Source of the DNA: Streptomonospora sp. PA3
Lineage (GTDB): Bacteria; Actinomycetota; Actinomycetes; Streptosporangiales; Streptosporangiaceae
NCBI RefSeq assembly: GCF_009728995.1
Contig: NZ_VTZW01000008.1
Coordinates: 493,640-557,639 of the forward strand
DNA: 64,000 nt
Direction of reading: 5' to 3'
A program made the translations under genes and the position numbers. The notes beneath the pieces were generated by a model, which was not told the DNA's origin, made no database searches, and worked only from the letters and a program-made list of their open reading frames with translations. Of the stretch, positions 33,494 through 41,515 are shown piece by piece (within the stretch, counting starts at the first letter, position 1; the number at the start of each line of letters is the position of its first letter).

Positions 33494-33976
33494 ATGAGAC
33501 CAACCACGACACTCGCCGAGGTCGCCTCCGCCGTGGGGCGGGGGCTGCTGGCCGGGGCCGCCGGTACGGCGGCGATGACCGTTTCCAGCACGCTGGAGGC
33601 CAAGCTGCGCGAACGCGGGTCGAGCACCACGCCGGCCGACGCGGCCGAGACGGTGCTGGGTGTGCGGCCGCGCGGGGAGCAGGACGAGGAGCGCTTCAGC
33701 AACCTCGTCCACTGGGGCTACGGCACGCTGTGGGGGGCCGCTCGCGGCCTCATCGGGCTGGGTTCCGGCACGCGGGGGCTGCGTGCCGGCGCCCTGCACC
33801 TGCTGTCGGTCTGGGGAGCCGAGCAGGTCGTCCTGCCCGCCACGGGCGCCTCACCGCCCGGCTGGAAGTGGGGCGCCCGCGAGGTGGCCGTCGACCTGCT
33901 GCACCACACGGTCTACGCCGCCGCGACCGGGGCCGCCTACGACCTGCTGGCGAGGGGCGACCGGCGCCGGCGGTAG
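33494..33976 (+). CDS. Membrane-associated protein, possibly DUF1440/YagU-like
   Basis: A 160-residue protein. Three to four moderately hydrophobic, Gly/Ala-rich helices are visible: GRGLLAGAAGTAAMTVSSTL, VHWGYGTLWGAARGLIGLG, RAGALHLLSVWGAEQVVLPA and HHTVYAAATGAAYDLLARG. The pattern of a helix, a polar loop with RPRGEQDEER and short amphipathic helices recalls the YagU/DUF1440 group, but I would not insist on it. The ATG at 33494 has no clear ribosome-binding site, so the start is uncertain. Its end touches a dispersed repeat element. Confidence 0.72.
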   Translation: MRPTTTLAEVASAVGRGLLAGAAGTAAMTVSSTLEAKLRERGSSTTPADAAETVLGVRPRGEQDEERFSNLVHWGYGTLWGAARGLIGLGSGTRGLRAGALHLLSVWGAEQVVLPATGASPPGWKWGAREVAVDLLHHTVYAAATGAAYDLLARGDRRRR

Positions 33977-34308
33977 GCCGTGTCCAAAAGCGGCGGGGGC
34001 GCCGCTTCCGAGGCACCCCCCGGTAGCACCTGGGGCGGCCGCCGTCGGGGTTGCGACAACGGGTGCGCCCCGCGGAGCGCGATCCGCCCGCCCGCCAGCC
34101 CGCCACCACCCCAGCGGAGACGCTTCGCGCCACGTGCTTGCTTGCCGCCGAGCGCACGCCGAACTCATCGGGCGGAGCCGTGCCATCGGTGGCGTGCGTC
34201 CGAAACAAGGGTGCACCGCCGCTCGGCGGCAAGCTGGCGCACAGCGCTTCGCGCATCACAGCCCCATTGCCGCAACCTGCTGTGGTGACCGACTCCCTAA
34301 ACACGACG
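33976..34308. repeat. Dispersed nested inverted-repeat element, copy C (left arm interrupted)
   Basis: It matches copy B block by block: GCGCCGCTTCCGAGG, GGGGTTGCGACAACGGGTGCG, GCTTGCCGCCGAGCGCACGC (34138-34157), CGAAACAAGGGTGC, GCTCGGCGGCAAGCTGGCGC, CGCTTCGCGC and CCCCATTGCCGCAACC, then GTGGTGACCGACTCC. About 56 nt (34081-34136) are inserted in its left arm. The ends carry CGTGTCC / AACACGAC. The right half is better kept than the left. Confidence 0.85.
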
Positions 34309-34342
34309 CAGCCGGACACCGGGGCGCCGACCGCCCCGGGGC

Positions 34343-34681
34343 TCAGCAGCCCCCGCCCCCGCCGCCGTCACCGCCGCCGCCTCCTCCTCCACCGCCGTCG
34401 CCGCCCGCGGCGCCGCCGCCGTCGACGAAACCCACGCCGAATCCGCCGCCACCACTGCCCCGGTAGGCGGCCCAGTCGTGGCCGCCCCTGTGGGCGCCCC
34501 GGCGCGGCCTGCGGGTCGCCGCGGCCCACACGATCAGGCCGACGACGATCACCAGGCCGAGCACGACGACCGTCGGCCCCCACTGCACCAGCAGGCCCAG
34601 CACGCCGGTGACGGCGTCCTCCGCCGCGGCCGGAGCAGCCGCCATCGCCGGCACCCCCGCGCCCGGAATCGTCGCACCCAT
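34343..34681 (-). CDS. Small membrane protein with a Gly-rich, Cys-ending tail
   Basis: A 112-residue protein. It starts at an ATG with TAAGGAG upstream, then has an Ala-rich stretch, one strong membrane segment (VVVLGLVIVVGLIVWAAA), a basic patch (TRRPRRGAHRGG) and a tail of almost pure glycine with a few Asp that ends in GGGGGGC. Gly-rich ends with a terminal Cys resemble the TIGR04222-type membrane proteins of actinomycetes, but the N-terminal domain of that family is lacking. Function is unknown. It is convergent with the upstream gene and separated from it by repeat copy C. Confidence 0.62.
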   Translation of the reverse strand: MGATIPGAGVPAMAAAPAAAEDAVTGVLGLLVQWGPTVVVLGLVIVVGLIVWAAATRRPRRGAHRGGHDWAAYRGSGGGGFGVGFVDGGGAAGGDGGGGGGGGGDGGGGGGC

Positions 34682-34860
34682 CGGCCCACTCCTTATCGCT
34701 GTCGCCAATCGCATGGTGCTTAGATCCCCCGGCACCACCGCGCCGCTCCCCCACCCGCCCGATCGGCCGGTTCCGGCCGTGCGGCAGCCGGCGGCGCGGA
34801 CGGATAATCGGGGATCCGGCTGAGGCCGACCCATTCCCCCGAGGGCGAGGAGAGGTTCCC

Positions 34861-35301
34861 GTGGCCGCCAGTGAATGCGTCTTCTGCGCCATCGTGCGCG
34901 GCGAGGCGGAGGCCAGCGGCGTTTACGAGGACGACGCCGTCACGGCCTTCATGGACCTCCAGCCGGTCACGCCCGGCCATCTGCTCGTCGTGCCCAAGGC
35001 GCACCGGATCGGCTTGGAGGATCTGGAGGAGCCCCTGGGCGCCCGGATGTGGACCGCGGCCCACCGGCTCGCGGGAGCGCTGCGCCGCTCGGGGCTCCGC
35101 TGCGAAGGCGTCAACATGTTCCTGGCCGACGGGGCGGCCGCCTTCCAGGAGGTCTTCCACGTCCACCTGCACGTCTTCCCCCGGTTCCGCGGCGACGGCT
35201 TCCGGATCGGGGCGGACTGGCGGATCCGCGAAAGGGCGGAACTGGACGAGAGTGCGGCCGCCGTCCGCGGCGGCCTGGCCGCGCCGACGCCGCGCTCCTG
35301 A
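34861..35301 (+). CDS. HIT-family nucleotide-binding hydrolase
   Basis: A 146-residue histidine-triad protein. CVFCAIVRGEAEASGVYEDD is the typical start, TPGHLLVVPKAH the second conserved region, and the catalytic triad is HVHLHVFP (about residues 100-106). HIT proteins hydrolyse AMP-linked compounds such as adenosine phosphoramidates or ApnA in the cytosol. The GTG start has GGAGAGG 6-7 nt upstream. It is alone: a divergent small membrane protein lies on one side and an exchanger on the other. Confidence 0.95.
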   Translation: MAASECVFCAIVRGEAEASGVYEDDAVTAFMDLQPVTPGHLLVVPKAHRIGLEDLEEPLGARMWTAAHRLAGALRRSGLRCEGVNMFLADGAAAFQEVFHVHLHVFPRFRGDGFRIGADWRIRERAELDESAAAVRGGLAAPTPRS

Positions 35302-35449
35302 GCCGGGCCGCCGTCGGTCCGGCGGGCGAGACCCGTGCTGTCACGCCGCGGTCGGCGGAGTGAGGACCGCCACTCCGCGGTGGCGGTCACGGCGTTGCGT
35401 GTGGGTAGTAGGGGCTCCGGCAGGCGGTGTCGTCGGGAAGCGGAGCGGC

Positions 35450-36472
35450 ATGGGCGGAGCACCGGTGTGGGTCAGCGCGCTGGCTCTGGTCGTCGCGGCG
35501 ATCGTGCTGCTCGTCATCGGCGGCCCCTTCACCCGCCTGGTGGACCGGCTCGCCGACCGCACCGGCCTGGGCGAGACGCTGGCCGGGATCGTGCTCGTGG
35601 GCGCGGTGACCGCGCTGCCCGGCCTGGTCACCAGCATCCTCGGCGCGGCGCAGGGCGACGCGGTCTTCTCCATGAACAACGCGCTGGGCGGGATCGCGCT
35701 GCAGACCACCTTCATCGCCCTGGCGGACCTGGTCTACCGGCGCGCGAACCTGGAGCACGCCGCCGCATCGCTGCCCAACCTGCTCGCCCCCATCGGGCTG
35801 TCGATCATGCTCGGCACCGTGCTGATCGCCGGGATCGGCCCTCAGTTCGACGTGCTGCAGGTGCACCCGGCCTCGGTGCTGCTGGTCTTCTTGTACCTGT
35901 ACTGGCTGCGGCTGTCGCGCAAGGTGGGCGCCAATCCGATGTGGCGGGTGACGCCCACCCGCAACACCCGCCGCGACGAACCCGATCCCGCCTCGGAACG
36001 GCCCGGGGAGTCCATGGCGGCGATGTGGACGAAGTTCGCCGCGATGGCGGCGGTCGTCTCGGCCACTGGCTACGTCGTCGGCGAGTCCGGGCTGGCGGTG
36101 ATCCAGCAGACCGGGATGTCGGGCGGCGTGGTCGGCGCCGTGTTCACCGGTTTCATCACCTCGCTGCCGGAACTGGTCACCGTGCTGTATGCCGTCCGGA
36201 TCCGCGCGCTGCACCTGGCGCTGGGCGACATCATCGGCGGGAACGGCTTCGACGTGCTGTTCCTGTCGTTCAGCGACGTCGCCTACCGCCAGGGCACGGT
36301 CTATGGGGCGATGACGCCGCAGGTCATGCTGATGACCGTGCTGGGCATCGTGCTCAATCTGCTCGTGGCGGCCGGACTGATCCGCCGCCAGGAGCACGGC
36401 ATCGGCTTCGAGGGAGTCGCCATGTTCGCCGCCTATGTGATCGGCGTGGTCTTCCTGGTCTCCATGGGATAG
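35450..36472 (+). CDS. Sodium/calcium exchanger (CaCA) family membrane protein
   Basis: A 340-residue integral membrane protein. It has the two alpha-repeats of the CaCA superfamily: LGETLAGIVLVGAVTALPGL followed by NNALGGIALQTTFIALAD, and VVGAVFTGFITSLPELVTVL followed by LGDIIGGNGFDVLFLSFSD. A hydrophilic loop (RKVGANPMWRVTPTRNTRRD) divides the halves. The usual acidic residue in the first alpha repeat is replaced (TALPGLVTS instead of TSLPELVTS), while the second repeat keeps the glutamate, so the transported cation is uncertain. The ATG at 35450 is preceded by GGAAGCGGAG. It is convergent with the winged-helix operon. Confidence 0.9.
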   Translation: MGGAPVWVSALALVVAAIVLLVIGGPFTRLVDRLADRTGLGETLAGIVLVGAVTALPGLVTSILGAAQGDAVFSMNNALGGIALQTTFIALADLVYRRANLEHAAASLPNLLAPIGLSIMLGTVLIAGIGPQFDVLQVHPASVLLVFLYLYWLRLSRKVGANPMWRVTPTRNTRRDEPDPASERPGESMAAMWTKFAAMAAVVSATGYVVGESGLAVIQQTGMSGGVVGAVFTGFITSLPELVTVLYAVRIRALHLALGDIIGGNGFDVLFLSFSDVAYRQGTVYGAMTPQVMLMTVLGIVLNLLVAAGLIRRQEHGIGFEGVAMFAAYVIGVVFLVSMG

Positions 36473-36500
36473 CCGCCCGGCCCCTGCCGGCGCACCGGCC

Positions 36501-36875
36501 TCAGGCCTCCCGCGGCGCGCCGTCGCCGGCCGGGGCGTCAGCCGCGGCGCCCGTTCCGCCCGCGGCCGGATCGCCGCGCCGTCCCGCGCGGCCGATGATG
36601 GCGTCCAGTGCCGCGACGTGCCCGTGGAACGCGGCGTCGCCCTCGTCGGTGATGTCCACGAGGGTGCGCCGCCATCCGCGCCCCAGGCTCTCCTTGCGCA
36701 CGGTGAGGTATCCGGCCGATTCCAGGGCGGCGAGGTGCTTGGACAGCACGGAGTCGCTGACCCCCAGCTCGTCGCGGATGAACCGGAACTCCACACCGGT
36801 GCCCGCCGCGACCATGGCCATGATCGACAGCCGCGTGGAGGCGTGGATGAGCTCGTCGAACCGCGGCTCGGCCAC
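36501..36875 (-). CDS. Winged-helix transcriptional regulator (MarR/ArsR-like HTH)
   Basis: A 124-residue DNA-binding protein of the group in which a short winged helix (FDELIHASTRLSIMAMVAAG, FRFIRDELGVSDSVLSKHLA, GYLTVRKESLGRGWRRTLVDITDEG) makes up nearly the whole protein. The tail is Ala/Gly-rich. Its GTG start shares one base with the stop of the preceding membrane-protein gene (TAGTG), so they are translated together. It probably binds the 40-bp inverted repeat in front of the operon and represses its own synthesis (inference). Confidence 0.9.
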   Translation of the reverse strand: MAEPRFDELIHASTRLSIMAMVAAGTGVEFRFIRDELGVSDSVLSKHLAALESAGYLTVRKESLGRGWRRTLVDITDEGDAAFHGHVAALDAIIGRAGRRGDPAAGGTGAAADAPAGDGAPREA

Positions 36876-37351
36876 TACTCGGCCCCCGCCGGGCGGCGCG
36901 GGCCGAAGCCGATCCGGCCCAGCCAGCGCACGAAGAACCAGGACAGCACCGCCGCGGGGACCGCGGCCGGCATCGGTGCGGCCCACTCCGGCAGATGGCC
37001 CTCGATGAGGGTCCTCGCGGCCCAGAACACGCCCAGGATGCCGGCGAGCCAGACCGCGGCCGCCGCCACGCGCCCCGGCGTCCAGACGCGCCGGCGACCG
37101 CTCACGCCGCCCCGTGCGGCCCGCCGGATGCCCAATGCGACCGCCAGGAACAGCAGCGCGAAGCCGACTCCGGCCGCCGCCAGGGAGATGCCCGCGCCCA
37201 GTTCGAGGCTCGCCAGAACCACGTAGAAACCCAGCGCGTAGAGGAGGTCCATCCACCACCGCGGCCGGTGGCGGCTGAGCTCGCGACCCACCGACTCCTG
37301 CCGGCGCCGCACGTCGTCCAGGGCGGCGCGGGCCTCCTGCTCCTTCTCCAT
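36875..37351 (-). CDS. Integral membrane protein, partner of the winged-helix regulator
   Basis: A 158-residue protein with a charged N-terminus (MEKEQEARAALDDVRRRQES) and four membrane segments: LLYALGFYVVLASLELGAG, SLAAAGVGFALLFLAVALGI, VAAAAVWLAGILGVFWAA and AAVPAAVLSWFFVRWLG. I do not recognise the family; membrane proteins translationally coupled to this kind of short winged-helix regulator are common in actinomycetes. AAGGAG lies 8 nt before the ATG. First gene of the two-gene operon. It may act as a sensor or as the regulated function. Confidence 0.85.
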   Translation of the reverse strand: MEKEQEARAALDDVRRRQESVGRELSRHRPRWWMDLLYALGFYVVLASLELGAGISLAAAGVGFALLFLAVALGIRRAARGGVSGRRRVWTPGRVAAAAVWLAGILGVFWAARTLIEGHLPEWAAPMPAAVPAAVLSWFFVRWLGRIGFGPRRPAGAE

Positions 37352-37379
37352 CGTGTAGCTCCTTCATGCCGCAACCCAC

Positions 37380-37419
37380 TTTCCAACTTAGAAAGTAGCA
37401 CGACTTTCCGTGTTGGAAA
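37380..37419. promoter_or_regulatory. 40-bp near-perfect inverted repeat operator
   Basis: TTTCCAACTTAGAAAGT (37380-37396) and ACTTTCCGTGTTGGAAA (37403-37419) match at 14 of 17 positions when inverted, with a 6-nt centre. It is AT-rich against the background and sits 28 bp upstream of the membrane protein start. Inner GAAAGT/ACTTTC and outer TTTCCAAC/GTTGGAAA arms are perfect, which suits two regulator dimers or one large site. Confidence 0.8.
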
Positions 37420-38070
37420 ACGGATGTTCGGTGGGAATTCGCCGCAGGGCGGCCGAGGAGGGCGGCAGGAGCGGAGCGGATGGGGAGGGCGCCCCTCTGC
37501 CCGGCCCCGGTGGCGCGGAGAACGGGGCGAGGGCGGCGTCTCCGCTGAGAGCGGCGGTGGGTGACCGGGAGGGGCGCGACGCGCAGCCTCCGCCGAAAGG
37601 ACGACGGGCGGGCGCGGGCCCCCGCGACCGAGCGGACCCGGGCAGCGGAGGGAGCGCGGGCCGGCGGATGCGGACCGGGGAGGCCGCGCCGCCGGATGGA
37701 CGGAGTCCGGCGGCGCGCCTCCACGCTGCCCGCCACGGCAGGGCGGGCAGAACGGCCCTGCCCGCGCAACGCTAGAGGACCGCACCGAGCGGCGTCCCTC
37801 TGCTGGCCGGAGGCGGCCAGCGGCGCCCGAGCCACGGGGCGGACAGGGGGCCCGCTGCCCGCTCCCGGGCAGGTGGGCGGCCCCGGCACCGCCCCCGGCC
37901 GCCGAACGCCCCGCGCGCCCCGGTTCACCGCGCAGGCCCCGCGCCGGGGCGCAACGCCGCGCGCATCCCACACCCGCGTGCGGGCAGCGCCTACCGTGCC
38001 AACGCAGACAACACGGGCCCGGCCCGCCGGCCGGACCCGGCGCAGCACACCTCCATCGGGGAGCAGCAGC
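37420..38070. other. 650-nt gap upstream of gnd, no gene recognised
   Basis: High-GC DNA between the winged-helix operon and gnd, which are divergent. Open frames exist on both strands, but they are Arg/Gly/Pro-rich and lack start signals. It should contain the gnd promoter. I see no repeat or operator here beyond the 40-bp site to the left. Confidence 0.45.
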
Positions 38071-39513
38071 ATGAGCACATCGGCCGACATCGGCGTCACC
38101 GGCCTGGCCGTGATGGGCCGCAACCCCGCCCGCAACCTGGCGCGGAGCGGATACACCGTCGCGGCGCACAACCGCACTCCGGCCAAGATGCACGCCCTCG
38201 TCGAGGACTTCGGCGACGAGGGCGACTTCGTGCCCGCTGAGTCGCCGCAGGACCTCGTCGCCGCACTGGAGCGGCCGCGGCGGCTGGTGATCATGGTCAA
38301 GGCCGGCGAGGCCACCGACGCGGTGATCTCCGAGTTCGCCCCCCTGCTGGAGGAGGGCGACATTATCGTCGACGGAGGCAACGCCCACTTCGCCGACACC
38401 CGCCGCCGCGAACGGGAGCTGCGCGAGCGCGGCATCCACTTCGTAGGCGTGGGAATCTCGGGCGGGGAGGAGGGCGCGCTGCACGGCCCGAGCATCATGC
38501 CCGGCGGCTCGGCGGAGTCCTACGCGGCGCTGGGGCCGATGCTGGAGAGCATCGCCGCCAAGGCCGCCGACGGTGCGCCCTGCACCACCCACGTGGGCAC
38601 CGACGGGGCGGGCCACTTCGTGAAGATGGTGCACAACGGCATCGAGTACGCCGACATGCAACTCATCGGCGAGGCCTACCACCTGCTGCGCGACGTGGCC
38701 GGCTACGCCCCCGCTCAGATCGCCGAGGTCTTCCGCACCTGGAACAGCGGCCGGCTGGACTCCTACCTCATGGAGGTCTCGGCGGAGGTGCTGGCCCACA
38801 CCGATCCCGAGACCGGCGCGCCCTTCGTCGACGTGGTCGCCGACCGGGCAGAGCAGAAGGGCACCGGCCGCTGGACGGTGCAGACGGCCCTTGAACTGGG
38901 GGTTCCGGTCTCGGGCATCGCCGAGGCGGTGTTCGCGCGCTCCCTCTCCGGCCACGCCGGCCTGCGCAAGGCGGCCGCGGGCCTGCCCGGTCCGCGGGCC
39001 GAGGCCATGGAGAGCGAGGCGGCGGGGCGCTTCGCCGATCAGATCGAGCAGGCGCTCTACGCCTCCAAGCTGGTCTCCTATGCCCAGGGCTGGAACATGA
39101 TCGCGGCGGGCGCCCAGGAGTACGGCTGGGACATCGACCCGGGCGCGGTCGCCGCGATCTGGCGGGCCGGATGCATCATCCGCGCTGCGTTCCTCGACCG
39201 GATCCGCGCGGCCTACGCGGCCGACCCCGCGCTGCCGACTCTGCTGGCCGACACGGGGTTCTCCGCCGAGATCGGCGACGCCCAGGGCGACTGGCGCGCC
39301 GTGGTGGCCACGGCCACCCGCCACGGCGTCCCGACGCCGGGCTTCTCGGCGGCGCTGGCCTACTACGACACGCTGCGCGCGGGGCGGCTGCCGGCCGCCC
39401 TCACCCAGATCCAGCGCGACTTCTTCGGCGCGCACACCTACCGCCGCATCGACCGCGAAGGCGTCTTCCACACCCGCTGGGGCGGCGACCGCGCCGAGGA
39501 GGGCGCCGAGTGA
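38071..39513 (+). CDS. gnd: 6-phosphogluconate dehydrogenase, decarboxylating
   Basis: A 480-residue enzyme that converts 6-phosphogluconate to ribulose 5-phosphate with NADPH and CO2 in the pentose phosphate pathway. The nucleotide site is GVTGLAVMGRNPARNLA, the substrate and signature region IIVDGGNAHFADT, VGVGISGGEEGALHGPSIMPGG, HFVKMVHNGIEYADMQLI, and the C-terminal FFGAHTYRRIDREGVFHTRW is typical. The HNRTPAK sequence after the second strand fits NADP preference. The ATG at 38071 follows GGGGAGCAGCAGC. Length fits the long homodimeric form. No pentose-phosphate genes adjoin it. A hairpin terminator follows. Confidence 0.97.
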   Translation: MSTSADIGVTGLAVMGRNPARNLARSGYTVAAHNRTPAKMHALVEDFGDEGDFVPAESPQDLVAALERPRRLVIMVKAGEATDAVISEFAPLLEEGDIIVDGGNAHFADTRRRERELRERGIHFVGVGISGGEEGALHGPSIMPGGSAESYAALGPMLESIAAKAADGAPCTTHVGTDGAGHFVKMVHNGIEYADMQLIGEAYHLLRDVAGYAPAQIAEVFRTWNSGRLDSYLMEVSAEVLAHTDPETGAPFVDVVADRAEQKGTGRWTVQTALELGVPVSGIAEAVFARSLSGHAGLRKAAAGLPGPRAEAMESEAAGRFADQIEQALYASKLVSYAQGWNMIAAGAQEYGWDIDPGAVAAIWRAGCIIRAAFLDRIRAAYAADPALPTLLADTGFSAEIGDAQGDWRAVVATATRHGVPTPGFSAALAYYDTLRAGRLPAALTQIQRDFFGAHTYRRIDREGVFHTRWGGDRAEEGAE

Positions 39514-39529
39514 GCGGTGCGCCGGCGGT

Positions 39530-39565
39530 GCCCCCGGCGGCCGCGGTGGGGCGGCTGCCGGGGGC
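39530..39565. terminator. Hairpin terminator between gnd and the methyltransferase gene
   Basis: Fifteen-base arms with one mismatch (GCCCCCGGCGGCCGC / GCGGCTGCCGGGGGC) around GGTGGG, in the short gap between two convergent genes. Confidence 0.75.
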
Positions 39566-39597
39566 GGGGAGTCGGTCGGTGTCCGTCGGGCCGGCCG

Positions 39598-40452
39598 TCA
39601 GGGCTTGCGGCCCACCGCGCAGAAGGCGTCGACCTCGGGTGGCGGGGCGCCGTCGTCGGTGGGGCGGGGGCGCCAGCGCGAGGTGGAGACGACGCCGGGC
39701 TCCAGCACCTCCAGACCGGCGAAGAACCGGCCTATCTCCTCGGGACTGCGCAGGGTGATCCCGGGGGTGGCGCTCTCGTTCCACCGCCGGACCGCCTCTT
39801 GGGAGATCTCGCCGTGCACGACGCTGGTGTCGTGGGCGAGGACCAGGTAGCTGCCGGAGGGCAGCGCATCGACCAGGCGGCCCACGACCTCGTAGGGGCC
39901 GTCGGAGTCGGGGATGTGCTCGACGACGCCGAGCAGGGTGAGCGCGATCGGCCGGTCCAGCTCCAGCGTGCGGGCGGCGGCCTGCAGGACCGCCTCGGTG
40001 TCACGCAGGTCGGCGTGAATGTAGTCGGTGGCACCCTGGGGTGTGCCCGCCAGCAGGGAGCGGGCGTGGGCGTGGATCAGCGGATCGTTGTCGACGTAGA
40101 CGATGCGCGCCTCGGGTACGGCCGCCTGCGCCACCTCGTGGGTGTTGTCGGCCGTGGGCAGGCCGCTGCCCACGTCGAGGAACTGGCGCACGCCCGCCTC
40201 GCGGGCGAGGTAGGTGACGGCGCGGCCGAGGAAGTCCCGGTCGGCACGGGCGAGCTCGACGACCGTGGGCAGGAACTCTCGGATGCGGTCGCCCAGCTCG
40301 CGATCGGCGGCGAAGTTGTCTCTGCCGCCCAGCCAGTAGTTCCACACCCGGCCGGTGTGGGGGACCGTCGTGTCGACGTCGGGGATGGGGCCGGCGGCGG
40401 AGGAGGCCGGGCCGGAGCGGGCGGAGGTGTCGTCGTCGCCTGGACGGTTCAT
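39598..40452 (-). CDS. SAM-dependent methyltransferase of the PF04672 (DUF574) type
   Basis: A 284-residue protein of a family abundant in actinomycetes. Typical features: VPHTGRVWNYWLGGRDNFAADRELGD at the start, QFLDVGSGLPTADNTHEVAQ (SAM-binding motif I), EARIVYVDNDPLIHAHA, and the later HIPDSDGPYEVVGRLVDAL. Its substrate is unknown, and members often accompany regulatory gene groups. The ATG at 40452 is chosen because CCAGGGG lies 8 nt upstream and the family begins close to this Met; the frame is open to 40542. It is followed by a convergent gnd. Confidence 0.93.
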   Translation of the reverse strand: MNRPGDDDTSARSGPASSAAGPIPDVDTTVPHTGRVWNYWLGGRDNFAADRELGDRIREFLPTVVELARADRDFLGRAVTYLAREAGVRQFLDVGSGLPTADNTHEVAQAAVPEARIVYVDNDPLIHAHARSLLAGTPQGATDYIHADLRDTEAVLQAAARTLELDRPIALTLLGVVEHIPDSDGPYEVVGRLVDALPSGSYLVLAHDTSVVHGEISQEAVRRWNESATPGITLRSPEEIGRFFAGLEVLEPGVVSTSRWRPRPTDDGAPPPEVDAFCAVGRKP

Positions 40453-40620
40453 CGCAAAACCCCTGGGGAGGTGGAGGGCTGCACGTGCGCGGGCGGCGGA
40501 GCGTTGGAGGGGCGCCGCCGCCGCGTTCCTTTCTAGCAGCAAGCACCGACCCGGGGCGGGACGGTCGCCAAGCCCTGGCCGGCGCGGGAGCGGGCGCGGT
40601 CGGGACGCCGCGCCCCGCCG

Positions 40621-41352
40621 TCACCGGAGTTCGGGGACGCGAGGCAGGTAGCGCCGCAGCAGACCGGCGTTGGCCTCGTCGCCGCCGGGCATGTTGGAGG
40701 AGCGCCACAGCGGCAGGTCGGTGCCGGCGGCCTCGGCCCGGGAGTGCAGTTCGGCCAGCAGCAGGTTCCACAGGAAGGCGTTGGCCAGGCTGGACATCGG
40801 CCCGGTCACGGGGGCTTCGGGCGGGTAGGCGACGTCGCCGGGGCGCACGCAGGTGTCGAGCACGTGGTCGGCCTCCTCGCTGAGGGTGCTGCCGGCGCGC
40901 GCCGGCGCGGCGGCGTTGCACTCGCGCGAGGTGACGGCGACGACGGGGATCCTGCGGTCGGCGGCCTCACGCGCCATCTCCACCGGGAAGAAGTTGACGC
41001 CCGAGGTGGAGAAGACGAAGAGCACGTCGCCGGGTTCGGGTTCGGCCCGCGCAAGCACCTCGGCCGCCAGCCCCGGCCGCCGCTCGGCCGCCGTGCTGGA
41101 GGACGCGCCGTTGACCGGCAGCAGCTCGGGGGTGTGGAGCGGCTTGACGGTGGCCGGCCCGCCGGCGCGGTAGAACGCCTCGGCCACGGCGTTGAAGGAG
41201 TGGCCCGCCCCGGCGGCGAGGATGACGCCGGAGCCCTCGACCACCCGCTCCATCAGCACGTCGGCGACCTCCGCCAGCGCCGCTTCGTTGCGCTGCTGGA
41301 CCAGCGCGAGCCGTTCGCACATCACCGCTCCGAAATCCGCTGCCTGGGTCAT
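40621..41352 (-). CDS. SIS-domain phosphosugar-binding protein
   Basis: A 243-residue cytosolic protein with one SIS (sugar isomerase) domain: VILAAGAGHSFNAVAEAFYRAGG (phosphate-binding turn), DVLFVFSTSGVNFFPVEMA and PVVAVTSRECNAAA. SIS proteins either isomerise phosphosugars or bind them as signals. The late GPMSSLANAFLWNLLLAELH region resembles family members linked to amino-sugar use. AAGGGA precedes the ATG by 5 nt. A DasR-like palindrome (CCGGTCTATACCGG) lies 64 bp upstream, which supports an amino-sugar link. No kinase or transporter is beside it. Confidence 0.9.
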   Translation of the reverse strand: MTQAADFGAVMCERLALVQQRNEAALAEVADVLMERVVEGSGVILAAGAGHSFNAVAEAFYRAGGPATVKPLHTPELLPVNGASSSTAAERRPGLAAEVLARAEPEPGDVLFVFSTSGVNFFPVEMAREAADRRIPVVAVTSRECNAAAPARAGSTLSEEADHVLDTCVRPGDVAYPPEAPVTGPMSSLANAFLWNLLLAELHSRAEAAGTDLPLWRSSNMPGGDEANAGLLRRYLPRVPELR

Positions 41353-41415
41353 CGTGTCCCTTCGGTGGGGTCGTCCCGGCGGTCCCGCGGGGAAGCGGGA
41401 GCAGCCGGTATGGTC

Positions 41416-41429
41416 CGGTCTATACCGGC
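41416..41429. promoter_or_regulatory. DasR/GntR-like operator upstream of the SIS gene
   Basis: CCGGTCTATACCGG has perfect 5-bp arms and the GGTCTA-TACC core of GntR-family sites such as the DasR element (TGGTCTAGACCA). It lies 64 bp upstream of the SIS gene and 87 bp before the divergent sigma gene. It differs from the DasR consensus at a few positions, so the regulator is not certain. Confidence 0.5.
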
Positions 41430-41515
41430 CCTTAGCGTCGCGCCTGATCGATCACCCCGTCAACCGGAGCCGCGCCCCTGCCGCGCGGACCCGGTGCGCC
41501 CGAGGAGGCACGCCG

